Shown: positions 46,894-56,841 of the stretch, one piece after another
Position numbering within the stretch: position 1 is the first letter of the stretch
Layout of the letters: the number at the start of each line of letters is the position of its first letter
NCBI RefSeq assembly: GCF_000010665.1
Contig: NC_012796.1
Location: forward strand, 4,736,001-4,800,000
Length of the DNA stretch: 64,000 nt
Direction of reading: 5' to 3'
DNA from: Solidesulfovibrio magneticus RS-1
GTDB lineage: Bacteria > Desulfobacterota > Desulfovibrionia > Desulfovibrionales > Desulfovibrionaceae
Translations under genes and position numbers: made by a program
Notes under the pieces: generated by a model
What the model was told of the DNA's origin: nothing
Database searches by the model: none
What the model saw: only the letters and a program-made list of their open reading frames with translations

Positions 46894-49800
46894 ATGCGCC
46901 GCGCATCCTTGCGACTCAAACTCAATGCAGCCATCCTGCTCGCTTTCTTGGCCGCCGCCGCCGCTTTTGGCGGCGTGCTGCACCTGTCCATCCAGGATCG
47001 CCTGGAGGCCGCCCGCACCCGCACCCGCACCCTGCTCGGGGTGCTGGCCGCCCACCGCCTGGAAGCCCTGGCCCCGCTGCTCCAGACCGCCCAAGCCATA
47101 AGCGCCGCCCAGGTCATACTGGACCGCATGGTCCAGGTGGACGGCGTCATCGAAGCCAGCCTGTTTTCCGCGGCCGGAATCCTTCTGGCCGACGCCGGCA
47201 CGGGCGCGCCCGCGCCCCTGGCCAGCCAAACCGACGGCGCCCTGCCCGAGACCCGGATTTTCAGCGTCACCGCCGAAAACGACCACCTGCTCGCCACCCT
47301 CATCGAACCGATCCACGGCGAAGGCGAGATCGCCGGTTTCCTGCGCCTGCGCTACGCCCTCAAGGACAGCGCCCTGACCGGCGGACGGGTCTGGACCATC
47401 TTCGGCCTGGCCGTGGCCGGAGCCTATGTTTTCCTGGCCCTGGTCTTAAACGCCATGCTCCATCTGTTCGTGCTGCGGCCGGTCAACACCCTGCGCCAGG
47501 CCCTGGAAGCCGTGGAAGCCGGCGATCTGGACCAGACCGTGCCCGTGGCCGGAGGCGATGCCCTGGGCCGGCTGGGCGCGGCCTTTAACGCCATGTCGGC
47601 CCGACTGCGGGAAACCTCGCGCTGGCTTGGGGAATCCCGGACCGAGGTCGAGGAGCACCGGCTGCTGCTGGCCCGCCGGGTGGATGAGCGCACGGCCGAA
47701 CTGGCCCGGACCAACGCCCGCCTGACCACGGAAATTACGGCCCGCACCCGGGCCGAGGACAGCTTGTCGCGCCATCTGGCCCTGTACCGGGCCATCCTCG
47801 AATCCACGGCCGAGGCCGTGCTGTGCGTGTCGGCCAACTCGGACCGCGAGGTGCTGGTCTGCAACCGCCGCTTCCTCGACCTCTGGGATCTGCCCGAGAA
47901 TTGGGCGCAACGTCCTGAGCCCATGGACCGCTTCAAGCCGTTTCTGGAGAAACTGGCCGATCCGGATGCCGTGGCCAGCGGCTTTCGCACCCTCATGCTC
48001 GACGGCAAGTCCATGGCCGAGACCTGCCACGCCACCAGCGACGGCCGCTACATCGAACGCCGCAGCGGCCCCATCCTCCAGGACGGCGTCTACATCGGCC
48101 GGGTGTTTTCCTATGTAGATGTCACTGCCCGCCGGCGCACCGAGGCCGAACTGCGCCAGACACTGGCCCAGCGCGACGCCCTGCTCGGCAACACCCGCAT
48201 CGGCCTGGCCACCACGGAAAACGCCGTCTGCACCGACATCAACGCCCAAGGGGCGGCGCTGCTCGGCTATACCCGCGAGGCCATCCTCGGCCAGTCCATC
48301 GCCGTGCTCATCCCTGATGCCGCCGTCTACCAAAGCCTGGCCGAGTCAAGCGACCACGATTTCGTCACCCAAGGCTTCACCCGCCGGGAATGCCAGGTGC
48401 AACGCGGCGACGGCGAAATGATCTGGCTGCGCCTGCACGGCAAGTCCGTGCGGCCCGAAGCCCCGACCATTTCCGTGGTCTGGGCCTTCGACGACATCAC
48501 CGAGGAAAAACGCCGCCAGCAACACCTGGAACAGGCCCGCGACCAGGCCGAGGAAGCTTCCCGGGCCAAGGGCGCCTTCCTGGCCGTCATGAGCCACGAA
48601 ATCCGCACCCCCTTAAACGCCGTCATCGGCCTGTCCGACGCGCTCCTGGAAGGCCAGGCCGCCCCGGAACAGATCGACCATCTGCGGGCCATCCGCGAAT
48701 CCGCCGGGCATCTGCTCGGCGTGGTCAACGACATCCTCGACTTTTCCAAGATCGAAGCCGGCAAGCTCGTCCTTGAACGCCGCCACTTCGATCCGCGCGC
48801 CCTGGTGGCCGAAGCCCTCCGGGCCGTGGAACTGGTCGCCAGCCAGAAAAGGCTGGCCCTGAGCGCAACCATCGCCCCGAACGTGCCGGCCGCCCTTCGC
48901 GGCGATCCCGGCCGTTTGCGCCAGATCCTGCTCAATCTCCTGGGCAACGCCGTCAAATTCACCGCCGCCGGGTCGGTTGCCGTCACGGTGGAGACCGTGC
49001 CGGCCGACCAGACCCCGGCCGGACGGATAGGGCTGGCCGTGGCCGTGACCGACACCGGCATCGGCCTGGACCCGACCCGGGCCTCGGAACTCTTCGAGCG
49101 CTTCAACCAGGGGCCGGGCAAGGCCGCCCGCCGCTTCGGCGGCACGGGCCTGGGGCTGGCCATCTCCAAGGAACTGGTGGAACGCATGGGCGGCCATATC
49201 GGGGTCACCAGCCGCCAGGGAGCCGGCAGCCGCTTCGCCTTCACCGTCTTTTTGCTGCCAGGCAACGCCGCCGCCGTGCCGCCCGCGCCCCTGGAGACCG
49301 CAAACGCCAAGGCCGCACCGGGGCCCTTGCGCATCTTACTGGTTGAAGACAATGCCCTCAACGCCGCCGTCACCCGGCTGCACATGGGCCGCATGGGTCA
49401 TGACCTCACCGTGGCCGAATCAGCCCGGGAAGCCTTCGCCTGTCTGGCCCAGGAACGCTTCGACGCCGTGCTCATGGACATCGAGATGCCGGAGATCGAC
49501 GGCATCGAGGCCACCAGCGCCATCCGGGCCGGCGCGCCCCTGGGGACGCCGGTCCTGGACCCCACCGTGCCCATCATCGCCGTCACCGCCCACGCCGTGG
49601 AAGATGTGCGCCAGCAATGCCTGGAAGCCGGCATGGACGGTTTCGTGACCAAACCCGTCAACTACCGCGCCCTGGAAGCCACCCTGGACGCCCTGCGCCG
49701 CGAACCGCCCCGGCTCCCGGCCCGGCCCCCGTCTGCGCCGTCCGGCTCGCCACCGGAATCGGCACTCTTCGTCCCGGAGCAGGCCAAGGAAAACATGGGG

Positions 49801-50103
49801 CTTACCTGGCCGCAATTCCGGGGGCTTTTGCGTACGAGCTTCGAGGAGGCGAACCGGCGGCTGGACGATATCCGCCAGGCCATGACGGCCGGCCAATGGG
49901 ACAAAGCCGCCCTGGCCGCCCACACCTTCAAGGCCACGGCCGCCACGGTCGGGGCGTTTGCCGCCCGCAACGCGGCCAAGGCCCTGGAAAAGGCCCTGCG
50001 GGCCAACCAGCGCCCGGAAGCCGACCGCCTCCTGGACGACCTCGACGGACTCTGGGCCAAGACCCGGCAGGCCCTGGACGGCTGGCGCTGCCCGCCGGAG
50101 TGA
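46894..50103 (+). CDS. Hybrid sensor histidine kinase with PAS, receiver and HPt domains
   Basis: The 1069-residue protein has, in order: a membrane span near residues 9-30, a periplasmic sensor, a second span near 170-195, a HAMP domain, two PAS domains (about 290-400 and 430-540), HisKA with SHEIRTPLNAVIGL, a HATPase with NLLGNAVKFTAAG and GGTGLGLAISK, a receiver domain with RILLVEDNALN and VLMDIEMPEIDG near 812-930, and an HPt domain with AAHTFKATAATVG near 1015. It can pass phosphate internally from His to Asp to His. The output protein is not adjacent. Confidence 0.93.
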   Translation: MRRASLRLKLNAAILLAFLAAAAAFGGVLHLSIQDRLEAARTRTRTLLGVLAAHRLEALAPLLQTAQAISAAQVILDRMVQVDGVIEASLFSAAGILLADAGTGAPAPLASQTDGALPETRIFSVTAENDHLLATLIEPIHGEGEIAGFLRLRYALKDSALTGGRVWTIFGLAVAGAYVFLALVLNAMLHLFVLRPVNTLRQALEAVEAGDLDQTVPVAGGDALGRLGAAFNAMSARLRETSRWLGESRTEVEEHRLLLARRVDERTAELARTNARLTTEITARTRAEDSLSRHLALYRAILESTAEAVLCVSANSDREVLVCNRRFLDLWDLPENWAQRPEPMDRFKPFLEKLADPDAVASGFRTLMLDGKSMAETCHATSDGRYIERRSGPILQDGVYIGRVFSYVDVTARRRTEAELRQTLAQRDALLGNTRIGLATTENAVCTDINAQGAALLGYTREAILGQSIAVLIPDAAVYQSLAESSDHDFVTQGFTRRECQVQRGDGEMIWLRLHGKSVRPEAPTISVVWAFDDITEEKRRQQHLEQARDQAEEASRAKGAFLAVMSHEIRTPLNAVIGLSDALLEGQAAPEQIDHLRAIRESAGHLLGVVNDILDFSKIEAGKLVLERRHFDPRALVAEALRAVELVASQKRLALSATIAPNVPAALRGDPGRLRQILLNLLGNAVKFTAAGSVAVTVETVPADQTPAGRIGLAVAVTDTGIGLDPTRASELFERFNQGPGKAARRFGGTGLGLAISKELVERMGGHIGVTSRQGAGSRFAFTVFLLPGNAAAVPPAPLETANAKAAPGPLRILLVEDNALNAAVTRLHMGRMGHDLTVAESAREAFACLAQERFDAVLMDIEMPEIDGIEATSAIRAGAPLGTPVLDPTVPIIAVTAHAVEDVRQQCLEAGMDGFVTKPVNYRALEATLDALRREPPRLPARPPSAPSGSPPESALFVPEQAKENMGLTWPQFRGLLRTSFEEANRRLDDIRQAMTAGQWDKAALAAHTFKATAATVGAFAARNAAKALEKALRANQRPEADRLLDDLDGLWAKTRQALDGWRCPPE

Positions 50104-50236
50104 CGACAGGCTTCCCGACAGAAAAGGCTCGTCGGCCTGGCCAGACGCGACGCTTGCCCGGCTGCCCCGGTCCCGAGACGCGCCAGCCGGTTTTCCCGCC
50201 GATTTCCGCAGCCCCAAATACAATTTCCGCCCCGCC

Positions 50237-51448
50237 TCAGCGCAGGTCGAAGGCCACCTTGACGCTGCCCGAGGCGCGCTTGTCAAAGGCCGCGCCAAAG
50301 GCCTCGCGCCAGCGGGCCAGCGGAAACAGATGGCTGAGCAGCCCGGCCGTGGGATAGGTCCCCGAGGCCAAGAGCTCCAGGGCCAGGGCTGAGGTGCGCA
50401 CGCGCTCCCCCCCCCGGCGCGGGTCCGGCCCGGTGGCGCAGCCCGACGAGCCGGCCACGGTCAGCTCCCGAAACCACAGGCTCGACACGTCAACGCCGGT
50501 CAGGCTCGCCCCGGCCCCCACCATGACGTAGCGCCCGCCGGCCGCCAGGGCGACCAGGGCGTCGCCAAAGGTGCGCGAACCGCCCACGCAGTCGAACACC
50601 ACGTCCGCCCCGCCCTCGATGTTGCCGCCGCCCAGGGTCGTCGGCAGATAGCGCGCACCCAGGGCCTCGGCCAGCTCCCGACGGGAGCGGGCGGCGATGA
50701 CGTCGTCGGCCCCGCCGGCCCGGGCCAGCTCGGCCTGCTTGCCGTGGCGCGCCGCCACGAGCACCCGGAAATCGCCGCCCAGGGCTTTGAGGCAGCGCAC
50801 CACATGCTGCCCGACGATGCCCGCGCCAATGACCAGCACAGTGGCCCCGTCGGCCGGATAATGGTCCAGCACCGGCTGGAGCGCCGAGGCCAGGGAGTCG
50901 GTCAGCACCGCCTCCTCGTCGGCAAGGCCCTCCGGCACGGGCAGGATGCGCGACGGGTGGGCCGCCGTGCGCGTGGCCATGGCCCCGCCGGCCCGGTTGG
51001 TGAACCCCAGAAATGACCCCGGCGGCAGATCGCCGTCCAGAAAACGCTCGCAACGGTTGTAGCGCCCCTCCCGGCAGCTGCGGCAGGGCGGCAGATTTCG
51101 CGTCTCGCACGGCAGCCCCGGCTCCACCACCACCCGCGCCCCGGCGGCCAGCCCGAGTTCCGGCGCGTCCTGCGCCAGGGTGGCCACCATCTCGTGGCCC
51201 AGAATAAAGGGCAGACTGGCGTAAGGTTCGAGCAAGGGCGACTCGGCCCCGCGCAACAGCCCCAAATCGGAACCGCAGATGCCGCACAGCCGGGGAACCA
51301 GCGGCAGCCAGCCTTTTGGCGGGTCAAAGGGCACGGTTTCCAGGGAAAGCGGGGCCAGGGAAGGAAAAAAACGCCGGGGAGCCAGTTTGGCGGCGGCGGC
51401 GCAGGCCAGATAGCGCCAGACGCTGCGACGATAAAGAAGGGCCTGCAT
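50237..51448 (-). CDS. Zinc-type alcohol dehydrogenase family protein
   Basis: The 403-residue protein matches the medium-chain zinc alcohol dehydrogenases. The catalytic Cys is in CGICGSDLG, the next ligands in GHEMVATL, and the structural-zinc cysteines in LPPCRSCREGRYNRCERF near 130-150. The Rossmann motif is VLVIGAGIVGQHVVRCLKAL, and NAD(P) binding is likely. The substrate is not clear; threonine- or sorbitol-dehydrogenase relatives look similar. AAAAGGAAAATATCC precedes the ATG at 51448. Confidence 0.88.
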   Translation of the reverse strand: MQALLYRRSVWRYLACAAAAKLAPRRFFPSLAPLSLETVPFDPPKGWLPLVPRLCGICGSDLGLLRGAESPLLEPYASLPFILGHEMVATLAQDAPELGLAAGARVVVEPGLPCETRNLPPCRSCREGRYNRCERFLDGDLPPGSFLGFTNRAGGAMATRTAAHPSRILPVPEGLADEEAVLTDSLASALQPVLDHYPADGATVLVIGAGIVGQHVVRCLKALGGDFRVLVAARHGKQAELARAGGADDVIAARSRRELAEALGARYLPTTLGGGNIEGGADVVFDCVGGSRTFGDALVALAAGGRYVMVGAGASLTGVDVSSLWFRELTVAGSSGCATGPDPRRGGERVRTSALALELLASGTYPTAGLLSHLFPLARWREAFGAAFDKRASGSVKVAFDLR

Positions 51449-51602
51449 GGATATTTTCCTTTTTGGACTGCCTGGAATGGCTTGAAATAATGGCGGAAAC
51501 ACGTATAGCTCAAAGCAACTGTCCCGACGCCGCCGCGTCGCGCGACCTCCGGGCCTTATACCACAAACGGCCCGCCCTCAAGGGACCGTCAAGGAGACGC
51601 AC

Positions 51603-52265
51603 ATGCTGATTAAGGATTGGATGAGCAAGACCCCGGTCACGGCCAAGGCGACCACCTCCATCATGAAGGCCGCCAAGCTCATGAAGGAAAACGGCTACGG
51701 CCGCCTGCCCGTGGTCGACGACGACGGCCGCCTCGTCGGCATCATCACCGACCGCGACGTCAAGGAGGCCTCCCCCTCCAAGGCCACCACCCTGGACATG
51801 CACGAGCTGTACTACCTGCTGTCCGAAATCAAGGTCGGCGACATCATGACCAAAACGGTCATCAGCGTCAGCCCCGACGACACCGTGGAAAAAGCCGCCG
51901 TGCTCATGCTGCGCCACAACGTCGGCGGCATGCCCGTGGTCGACGCCAAGGGCCTGGTCGTCGGCGTCATCACCGACAGCGACATCTTCAAGGTCCTCGT
52001 CAGCATCACCGGCGTGTTAAGCGGCGGCCTCCAGTTCGCCTTCGAACTGCCCAACGTCGCCGGCAGCCTCAAGTCCATCCTCGACGACCTCAAGGCCCAC
52101 GATGTGCGCATCTTAAGCATCCTCACTAATTACGACGACGACGCCCCGGAAACCCGCAAGGTCTACATCCGCGTGCGCCCCATGGACGACGCCAAGGCCC
52201 AGGATGTGGTCGCCCGCCTCAAGGCCAACCACAACCTGCTCTACTGGGCCAAGGACGTCATGTAA
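51603..52265 (+). CDS. CBS-domain protein with C-terminal ACT-like domain
   Basis: The 220-residue protein has two CBS repeats, starting MLIKDWMSKTPVTAKATTSI and VGDIMTKTVISVSPDDTVEK, each with the GxxTDRD/S motif (GIITDRDVKE, GVITDSDIFK). The C-terminal 60 residues (AHDVRILSILTNYDDDAPET, then RVRPMDDAKAQDVVARLKAN) look like an ACT domain, as in AcuB-type proteins. CBS pairs bind AMP, ATP or SAM and act as energy sensors. A GGAGACGCACATG start is seen. Confidence 0.9.
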   Translation: MLIKDWMSKTPVTAKATTSIMKAAKLMKENGYGRLPVVDDDGRLVGIITDRDVKEASPSKATTLDMHELYYLLSEIKVGDIMTKTVISVSPDDTVEKAAVLMLRHNVGGMPVVDAKGLVVGVITDSDIFKVLVSITGVLSGGLQFAFELPNVAGSLKSILDDLKAHDVRILSILTNYDDDAPETRKVYIRVRPMDDAKAQDVVARLKANHNLLYWAKDVM

Positions 52266-52396
52266 GCCCCACGACTTCCAGCCTGAGCCAGCCGGTCCCG
52301 CCGCCGTCGCCCCATGGTTGACGGCGGCGGGATCATGCTTATTGTGCCCATGGGTCCCGGCAACCGCCGGACCACGCCGCCAAGGAGCGCCACCAC

Positions 52397-52633
52397 ATGC
52401 TTGAAGACCGCTATTGCCCCCACTGCCAAGCCAAACTCCAATCCTGGATCGGACCGCCGGAATCCGGCTGGGGCGAAATACTCGTGTGCAACAACAACGA
52501 ATGCACGTTTTTCCGCAATTCCAATTGCGATATCCGCAACAAAGACGAGGACAACAGCCTCGGCTGCCGCTACGCCGAAGACCCGGACAACGGCTACCAG
52601 TCCTTCAATCTGCTGGCCTGGTACAAGTTCTAA
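52397..52633 (+). CDS. Small zinc-ribbon protein
   Basis: The 78-residue protein has CPHCQAKL at the start and CNNNEC and C at YRYAEDPDNG nearby, a Cys-rich zinc-ribbon-like layout similar to Ogr/Delta-type fingers. Proteins of this size and pattern recur in Desulfovibrio. CAAGGAGCGCCACC precedes the ATG. It lies 131 nt after the CBS gene, but no shared role is known. Confidence 0.7.
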   Translation: MLEDRYCPHCQAKLQSWIGPPESGWGEILVCNNNECTFFRNSNCDIRNKDEDNSLGCRYAEDPDNGYQSFNLLAWYKF

Positions 52634-52785
52634 GCCGACCGCCGGCCCGGCCGGCGGTCCCCCTCCCCCGCCCCAGGTGAACACTCTTTCATGATTCGGC
52701 CTTTCCCCTTGCGCGCCGCGCCGGCTTGCGGCTATCCTGCCCCATCGACGCGGCCGACACGGCCAGCCACGGATATACCCAGATC

Positions 52786-53148
52786 ATGAGCCGCATAGCC
52801 ATCACCAACCGCCACGGCGTCCTTTGGGCCCGCTCCGACGGGCCGCTGGGCAACCCCGCCGCCCTGGGACTCGAAACCGCCGTCCTCGAAGCCGCCACCA
52901 TCGGCCGCTACGCCGTCAGCGTCCTGGACCTGACCCAGACGCCCAGCATCGACAGCAGCGGCGTCGGCGCGCTGGTGCGGCTGCAAACCGCCCTGGCCAC
53001 CAAAGGCCGCCGCCTCATCCTGGCCAACCCCTGCCCCGCCGTGGCCGACGAACTGCGGCTGCGCGACCTGCACGCCTTTTTTCAGATCGCCTACGACCTG
53101 CACCCCGACATGGACCAGGAAGAACTGCTCCTGGCCAGCGACCTATAA
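52786..53148 (+). CDS. STAS-domain (anti-anti-sigma-like) protein
   Basis: The 120-residue protein has the STAS fold: VSVLDLTQTPSIDSSGVGAL with the SSG motif of anti-anti-sigma factors, then TKGRRLILANPCPAVADELR. Partner switching with an RsbW-type kinase is typical. No such kinase is near. The ATG at 52786 has only a weak ribosome binding site. Confidence 0.82.
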   Translation: MSRIAITNRHGVLWARSDGPLGNPAALGLETAVLEAATIGRYAVSVLDLTQTPSIDSSGVGALVRLQTALATKGRRLILANPCPAVADELRLRDLHAFFQIAYDLHPDMDQEELLLASDL

Positions 53149-53152
53149 AGGC

Positions 53153-53202
53153 GAAGAGTGCCTCCGGCGGCCAAAGGGGCTGAGCCCCTTTGGAAACCCC
53201 AC
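53153..53202. repeat. Dispersed palindromic repeat, copy 2
   Basis: This copy matches the one at 24776 exactly for 49 bp, from GAAGAGTGCC to ACCCCA. It lies directly past the STAS stop codon. Confidence 0.85.
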
Positions 53203-53277
53203 ATGGCGCTCCCGCTCTTCTCTCGGGCCTGCCGCCCGCCGACATCCCTCTCAACCGGTTGACCATCCCCCTATCCA

Positions 53278-53321
53278 GGGGTCCGGGGGGCTGAGCCCCC
53301 CGGCCGCCGGAGGCACTCTTC
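53278..53321. repeat. Dispersed palindromic repeat, variant inverted copy 3
   Basis: The reverse complement is GAAGAGTGCCTCCGGCGGCC followed by a palindrome of CCGGGGGGCT and AGCCCCCCGG, then ACCCC. The stem differs from copies 1 and 2 but stays paired, a compensatory change. It faces copy 2, so the two flank a 76-bp spacer. Confidence 0.8.
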
Positions 53322-53371
53322 GCCTTCCCTTCACCTATCCTCCACCTTCCCTCCCCGCTTCAACCTTACCC

Positions 53372-54115
53372 TTACCCCAACGCCGCATCCGCGCCCTTGG
53401 GGTCGCTTTGGCGCACGGCGTCGGCCAGGGTCGTCAGGCGCTCCTCGATCTCTTCGAGCGGCGGCGGCGTGGGCAGGTGGGGCACGCCGAAGGTGGCGGG
53501 ATCGAGGGGTTTGTAGGCGAGGTCGTCGTTTAAGCTGCACAGGTCGCCGACGCAGCCGCAGGCGCTTTCCTGGTCCAGGCGGCCGGGGTCGAGGGACCGG
53601 GAGAAACGCAGCATGTCGGACGGGCATTGGCTGGAATTGACGGCTTCGATTTCGGCGTTGATGCTTTCGGCGACGCTGTGGAGGAGATTGTAGCCCGGAG
53701 CGGCCATTTTTCGGCCGGGCTGGCGGGGATCGGAGACATAGCCGCCGTCGTTGTAGGTTTCGACGGCGTTTCGCATGACGGCGTAGGCGCGCAGCACGGC
53801 CTTGCGGTAGCGGCCGGCGGCGGTCAGGGCCAGGGGTTTGGCGCTGGTCGGTATTTGGCAGGCTGGGGCGAGGGTCACGGCGTCGATGCCCAGGCTTTGC
53901 AAGAACGCGTCGGCTTCGGGGCGGCACAGGAGCAGCCGGCGTAGGTTCTGGACGGCATCGACGGCGGGCGTGGCCCGACGTTTAACGCGTTCGAGCAGGG
54001 AGGCGAAGTTTTCCAGGCGTTCGTCGAGACGGCAGCGGCGGGAAAAGAAATTATCCGCCATTTCGCTGAGCACTTCGTTTTTGAGATCGTCGGCGTAGTC
54101 GGACCCGATGGCCAT
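53372..54115 (-). CDS. Hypothetical protein with CGCVGDLC motif
   Basis: GGAGCGTTCACC precedes the ATG at 54115, giving 247 residues with no signal peptide. It is helical in the first half (DDLKNEVLSEMADNFFSRRC, then ERLENFASLLERVKRRATPA), and has QESACGCVGDLCSLNDDLAY near residue 190 with three cysteines. It ends in LEEIEERLTTLADAVRQ. The cysteines could bind metal. No family recognised. Confidence 0.65.
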   Translation of the reverse strand: MAIGSDYADDLKNEVLSEMADNFFSRRCRLDERLENFASLLERVKRRATPAVDAVQNLRRLLLCRPEADAFLQSLGIDAVTLAPACQIPTSAKPLALTAAGRYRKAVLRAYAVMRNAVETYNDGGYVSDPRQPGRKMAAPGYNLLHSVAESINAEIEAVNSSQCPSDMLRFSRSLDPGRLDQESACGCVGDLCSLNDDLAYKPLDPATFGVPHLPTPPPLEEIEERLTTLADAVRQSDPKGADAALG

Positions 54116-54254
54116 GGTGAACGCTCCGGGGATGCAGGTTTCCCTTTGCCTGCTGGTACGCCTTGGGGCCTGGCTTGGCAAGGGACGGCGGTCGGCGCGG
54201 TGACAGCGGCATGTTTTTGGGCTAGCGTCGAGTGGCCCAGCCTGGAGGTGCGCT

Positions 54255-55277
54255 ATGGTGGACGACGGGGCGGAGTTGCGGACCGAGGTCGCGGTCTTGC
54301 GGCGTCGCGTGGCCGATCTGGAAGCCGAGCGGGACCGGTTGCAGGAAACGGAGCGGGTGTTGCGGCAGGGCGAGGAACGCTATCGCCGGCTCCTCGAATC
54401 GGTGACGGACTATGTCTATACGGTGACGGTGCAAGGCGGCCGGGCGGTGGCCACGGACCACGGCCCCAACTGCGAGGCGGTCACCGGCTACACGGCCGAC
54501 GAGTACCGGGCCAACCCCATGCTGTGGCTGGACATGGCCCCGCCGGAGGACCGGCCCCTGGTGCTGGAAAACGCAGCCCGTCTGCTGGCCGGCGAGGACA
54601 CCGGGCCTTTCGAGCACCGCATCATCCACAAGGACGGCACGGTGCGCCATGTGCGCAACACGCCGGTGCTGCGTTTCGACGCCGCCGGCCAGCTTGTGGC
54701 CTATGACGGCATCATCAACGACATCACCGAGCGCAAGCGAGCCGAGGAGTTGTTCACGCGGCTTTCGCTCCATGACGGCCTGACCGGGTTGCCTGGCCGG
54801 GCGCTGTACATGGACCGGCTGCGCCAGGCCATCGGCCAGGCCGAAAGGCGCGAGGAGCGGGTGGCGGTCTATTTCATCGATCTGGATCGGTTCAAGGAGG
54901 TCAACGACGCGCACGGCCACGAGGTGGGCGATGTGGTCTTGGCCATGGCGGCCAAGCGCATCGCCGGCTGCGTGCGGCGTTCGGACACGGTGGCGCGCCT
55001 TGGCGGCGACGAGTTCGTGGCCGTGACGCCGGGCATCGGCGAACCGGACAACGCAACGGCCATCGCCGCCAAGATGGTGTCGGCCCTGGCCGAACCGTTC
55101 GAGGCACGGGGCGCGGTGTGTCGGTTGGGCGGCAGCGTCGGAGTGGCCTTTTACCCGGACGACGCGACGCGCGGCGGCGAGCTGTTGCGGCTGGCCGACG
55201 CGGCCATGTACGCGGCCAAGAAGGCCGGCCGCAACGGCTGGCGCAGGGCCGGGGATGTGGCGGCGGGCGCCCCCTAG
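54255..55277 (+). CDS. Diguanylate cyclase with PAS sensor (PAS-GGDEF)
   Basis: The 340-residue protein has an N-terminal coiled coil (ELRTEVAVLRRRVADLEAER), a PAS domain with EERYRRLLESVTDYVYTVTV and the PAC end GIINDITERKRAEE, then a GGDEF domain: LTGLPGRALYMDRLRQAI and ARLGGDEFVAV. An intact GGDEF active site predicts c-di-GMP synthesis. No I-site RxxD is clearly seen. GGAGGTGCGCT precedes the ATG. It ends 4 nt into the convergent transporter gene. Confidence 0.93.
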   Translation: MVDDGAELRTEVAVLRRRVADLEAERDRLQETERVLRQGEERYRRLLESVTDYVYTVTVQGGRAVATDHGPNCEAVTGYTADEYRANPMLWLDMAPPEDRPLVLENAARLLAGEDTGPFEHRIIHKDGTVRHVRNTPVLRFDAAGQLVAYDGIINDITERKRAEELFTRLSLHDGLTGLPGRALYMDRLRQAIGQAERREERVAVYFIDLDRFKEVNDAHGHEVGDVVLAMAAKRIAGCVRRSDTVARLGGDEFVAVTPGIGEPDNATAIAAKMVSALAEPFEARGAVCRLGGSVGVAFYPDDATRGGELLRLADAAMYAAKKAGRNGWRRAGDVAAGAP

Positions 55278-56671
55278 CCCACCACTCCGAGCCAGCGCCA
55301 CCACCAATAGTCCAGCGGCCATAAAGCAAAGATGGTGAGGGCGCTGGTCAGCAGGCAAAAGCGCACGACGTCGCGCCCGGGCAGATACCCCGACTGGATG
55401 GCCACCACCAGCGGCGGGGCCTGATAGGGCAAAATCACCGAGGAAAATCCCACCACTTCGGTCATGGCTACGGCCATGGGCGTCCAGCCCACGGCCCGGG
55501 CCAGATCCGGGACCAGCGGCGTCACGACCGGCGGCACGCCGGGCAAGGTGACGCCAAGGCCCACCACCGTGGCCAGCCCGGCCAGCAGGGCAAAGGCCAG
55601 CCCCGGCGCGTCCGGGGACAGCGGCAGCACGTCCAGAGCCTGCCTGGCCAGGGCCGCGCCCAGGCCCGAGGCGTCGGCCACCGCCCCCAGGCTCACGATG
55701 CCGGCCACGTAGAAAATCGCTTCGAAGCGCAGCTTGCCGAAGGCGTCGGCCGGCAGCAGGCCGCTGCCCGGATAGAGGCAGGCCAGGGCCGCGGCCATGC
55801 CGACCCAGGCGGCCGGGATGTGGTGCCAGGCGTCGCTGGACCACAAGGCCACCGACACGGCCAGCAGCCAGCCCAGACGGCGCTGGGGCAAACTGGCCGG
55901 TTCCCTCGGGGCGGGCGCGACCCGGGCCGGCCGCGACGAGCCGTCCCGGTAGAGCAGGACCAGCAAGCCAATGAGCAAGACCGTGCGCAAGGCTCCGAGA
56001 ATGGGAAAATGGAGCAGGAAATAGGCCCCGTAGCTGGGCACGACGCCCAGGACCGATTCCATGGACCCGACCAGGACGTTGTTGGGGATGTTGGCCGGCA
56101 GCACGGTGGTGGCCGGCAGATAGGTGCCGAACAGGCCGCCGAGGATAAGCCCGTGACGGGCCCGCAGGCCCGGGGCAAAACCCAGGCGGTCGGCCAGGGA
56201 GGCCAGGATGGGCAACAGCAGCATGGCCCGGCCCATGGCCGAGGGCATGACAAAGAGCATGGCGGCGCTAAACAGCGTGGTTCCGGCCACGGCCCGGGCA
56301 TAGGAGGGGCAAAGGGCCGGGGCCAGCCGGTCGGCCAGACGCTGGGCGAGGCCTGTGTGGCGCATGGCCTCGCCCAGGACCGCCCCGGAAAACACCAGCC
56401 AGACGGCCGAGGAGGCGAACCCGGCAAAAACCACTCCGGCCGGCGCGACCTTGCCGATCATGCCTAGGGTGAAAAAGGCCAGGGCCGTGAGCCAGGGCGG
56501 CAGCCAGCCCGTGGTCCACAAGGCGATGGCCAAAAGCGTCAGGCAACCGGCCCGGACCAGGGAATCCACGGGCGAAAACGGCCAGACGAGCAGCCCGGCC
56601 ACGGCGGCCATGGCGGCCAGGGCCAGGGTCTGGCGAGAGGACATGGCGGCGACGGCGGAGGGTGGGGACAT
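55274..56671 (-). CDS. DASS/SLC13-type anion transporter
   Basis: The 465-residue protein has about twelve hydrophobic segments and the family's GATATNLPA-like parts, such as VFVMPSAMGRAMLLLPIL and YLPATTVLPANIPNNVLVGS. DASS (divalent anion:sodium symporters) carry sulfate or dicarboxylates. In a sulfate reducer a sulfate or C4-dicarboxylate substrate is likely, but it cannot be fixed from sequence. GGGAGCCGTCC precedes the ATG at 56671. It starts divergently to the PEP-synthase-like gene; the upstream 170 bp hold both promoters. Confidence 0.8.
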   Translation of the reverse strand: MSPPSAVAAMSSRQTLALAAMAAVAGLLVWPFSPVDSLVRAGCLTLLAIALWTTGWLPPWLTALAFFTLGMIGKVAPAGVVFAGFASSAVWLVFSGAVLGEAMRHTGLAQRLADRLAPALCPSYARAVAGTTLFSAAMLFVMPSAMGRAMLLLPILASLADRLGFAPGLRARHGLILGGLFGTYLPATTVLPANIPNNVLVGSMESVLGVVPSYGAYFLLHFPILGALRTVLLIGLLVLLYRDGSSRPARVAPAPREPASLPQRRLGWLLAVSVALWSSDAWHHIPAAWVGMAAALACLYPGSGLLPADAFGKLRFEAIFYVAGIVSLGAVADASGLGAALARQALDVLPLSPDAPGLAFALLAGLATVVGLGVTLPGVPPVVTPLVPDLARAVGWTPMAVAMTEVVGFSSVILPYQAPPLVVAIQSGYLPGRDVVRFCLLTSALTIFALWPLDYWWWRWLGVVG

Positions 56672-56841
56672 GGACGGCTCCCTGGCGTTCGGGCCACCAT
56701 GCGGCAATCCGCCCGGCCTGCCAAGAGGCGGGAAAAAGCCAGGGCGCGCCTTCGGTTGCATTGCCTTCCTTGTATCGAAGCGATACAAGGAACGACGGCA
56801 AAAAATCGAAACCCGGACCGGTTCCGGCCATCGGGGGCGAC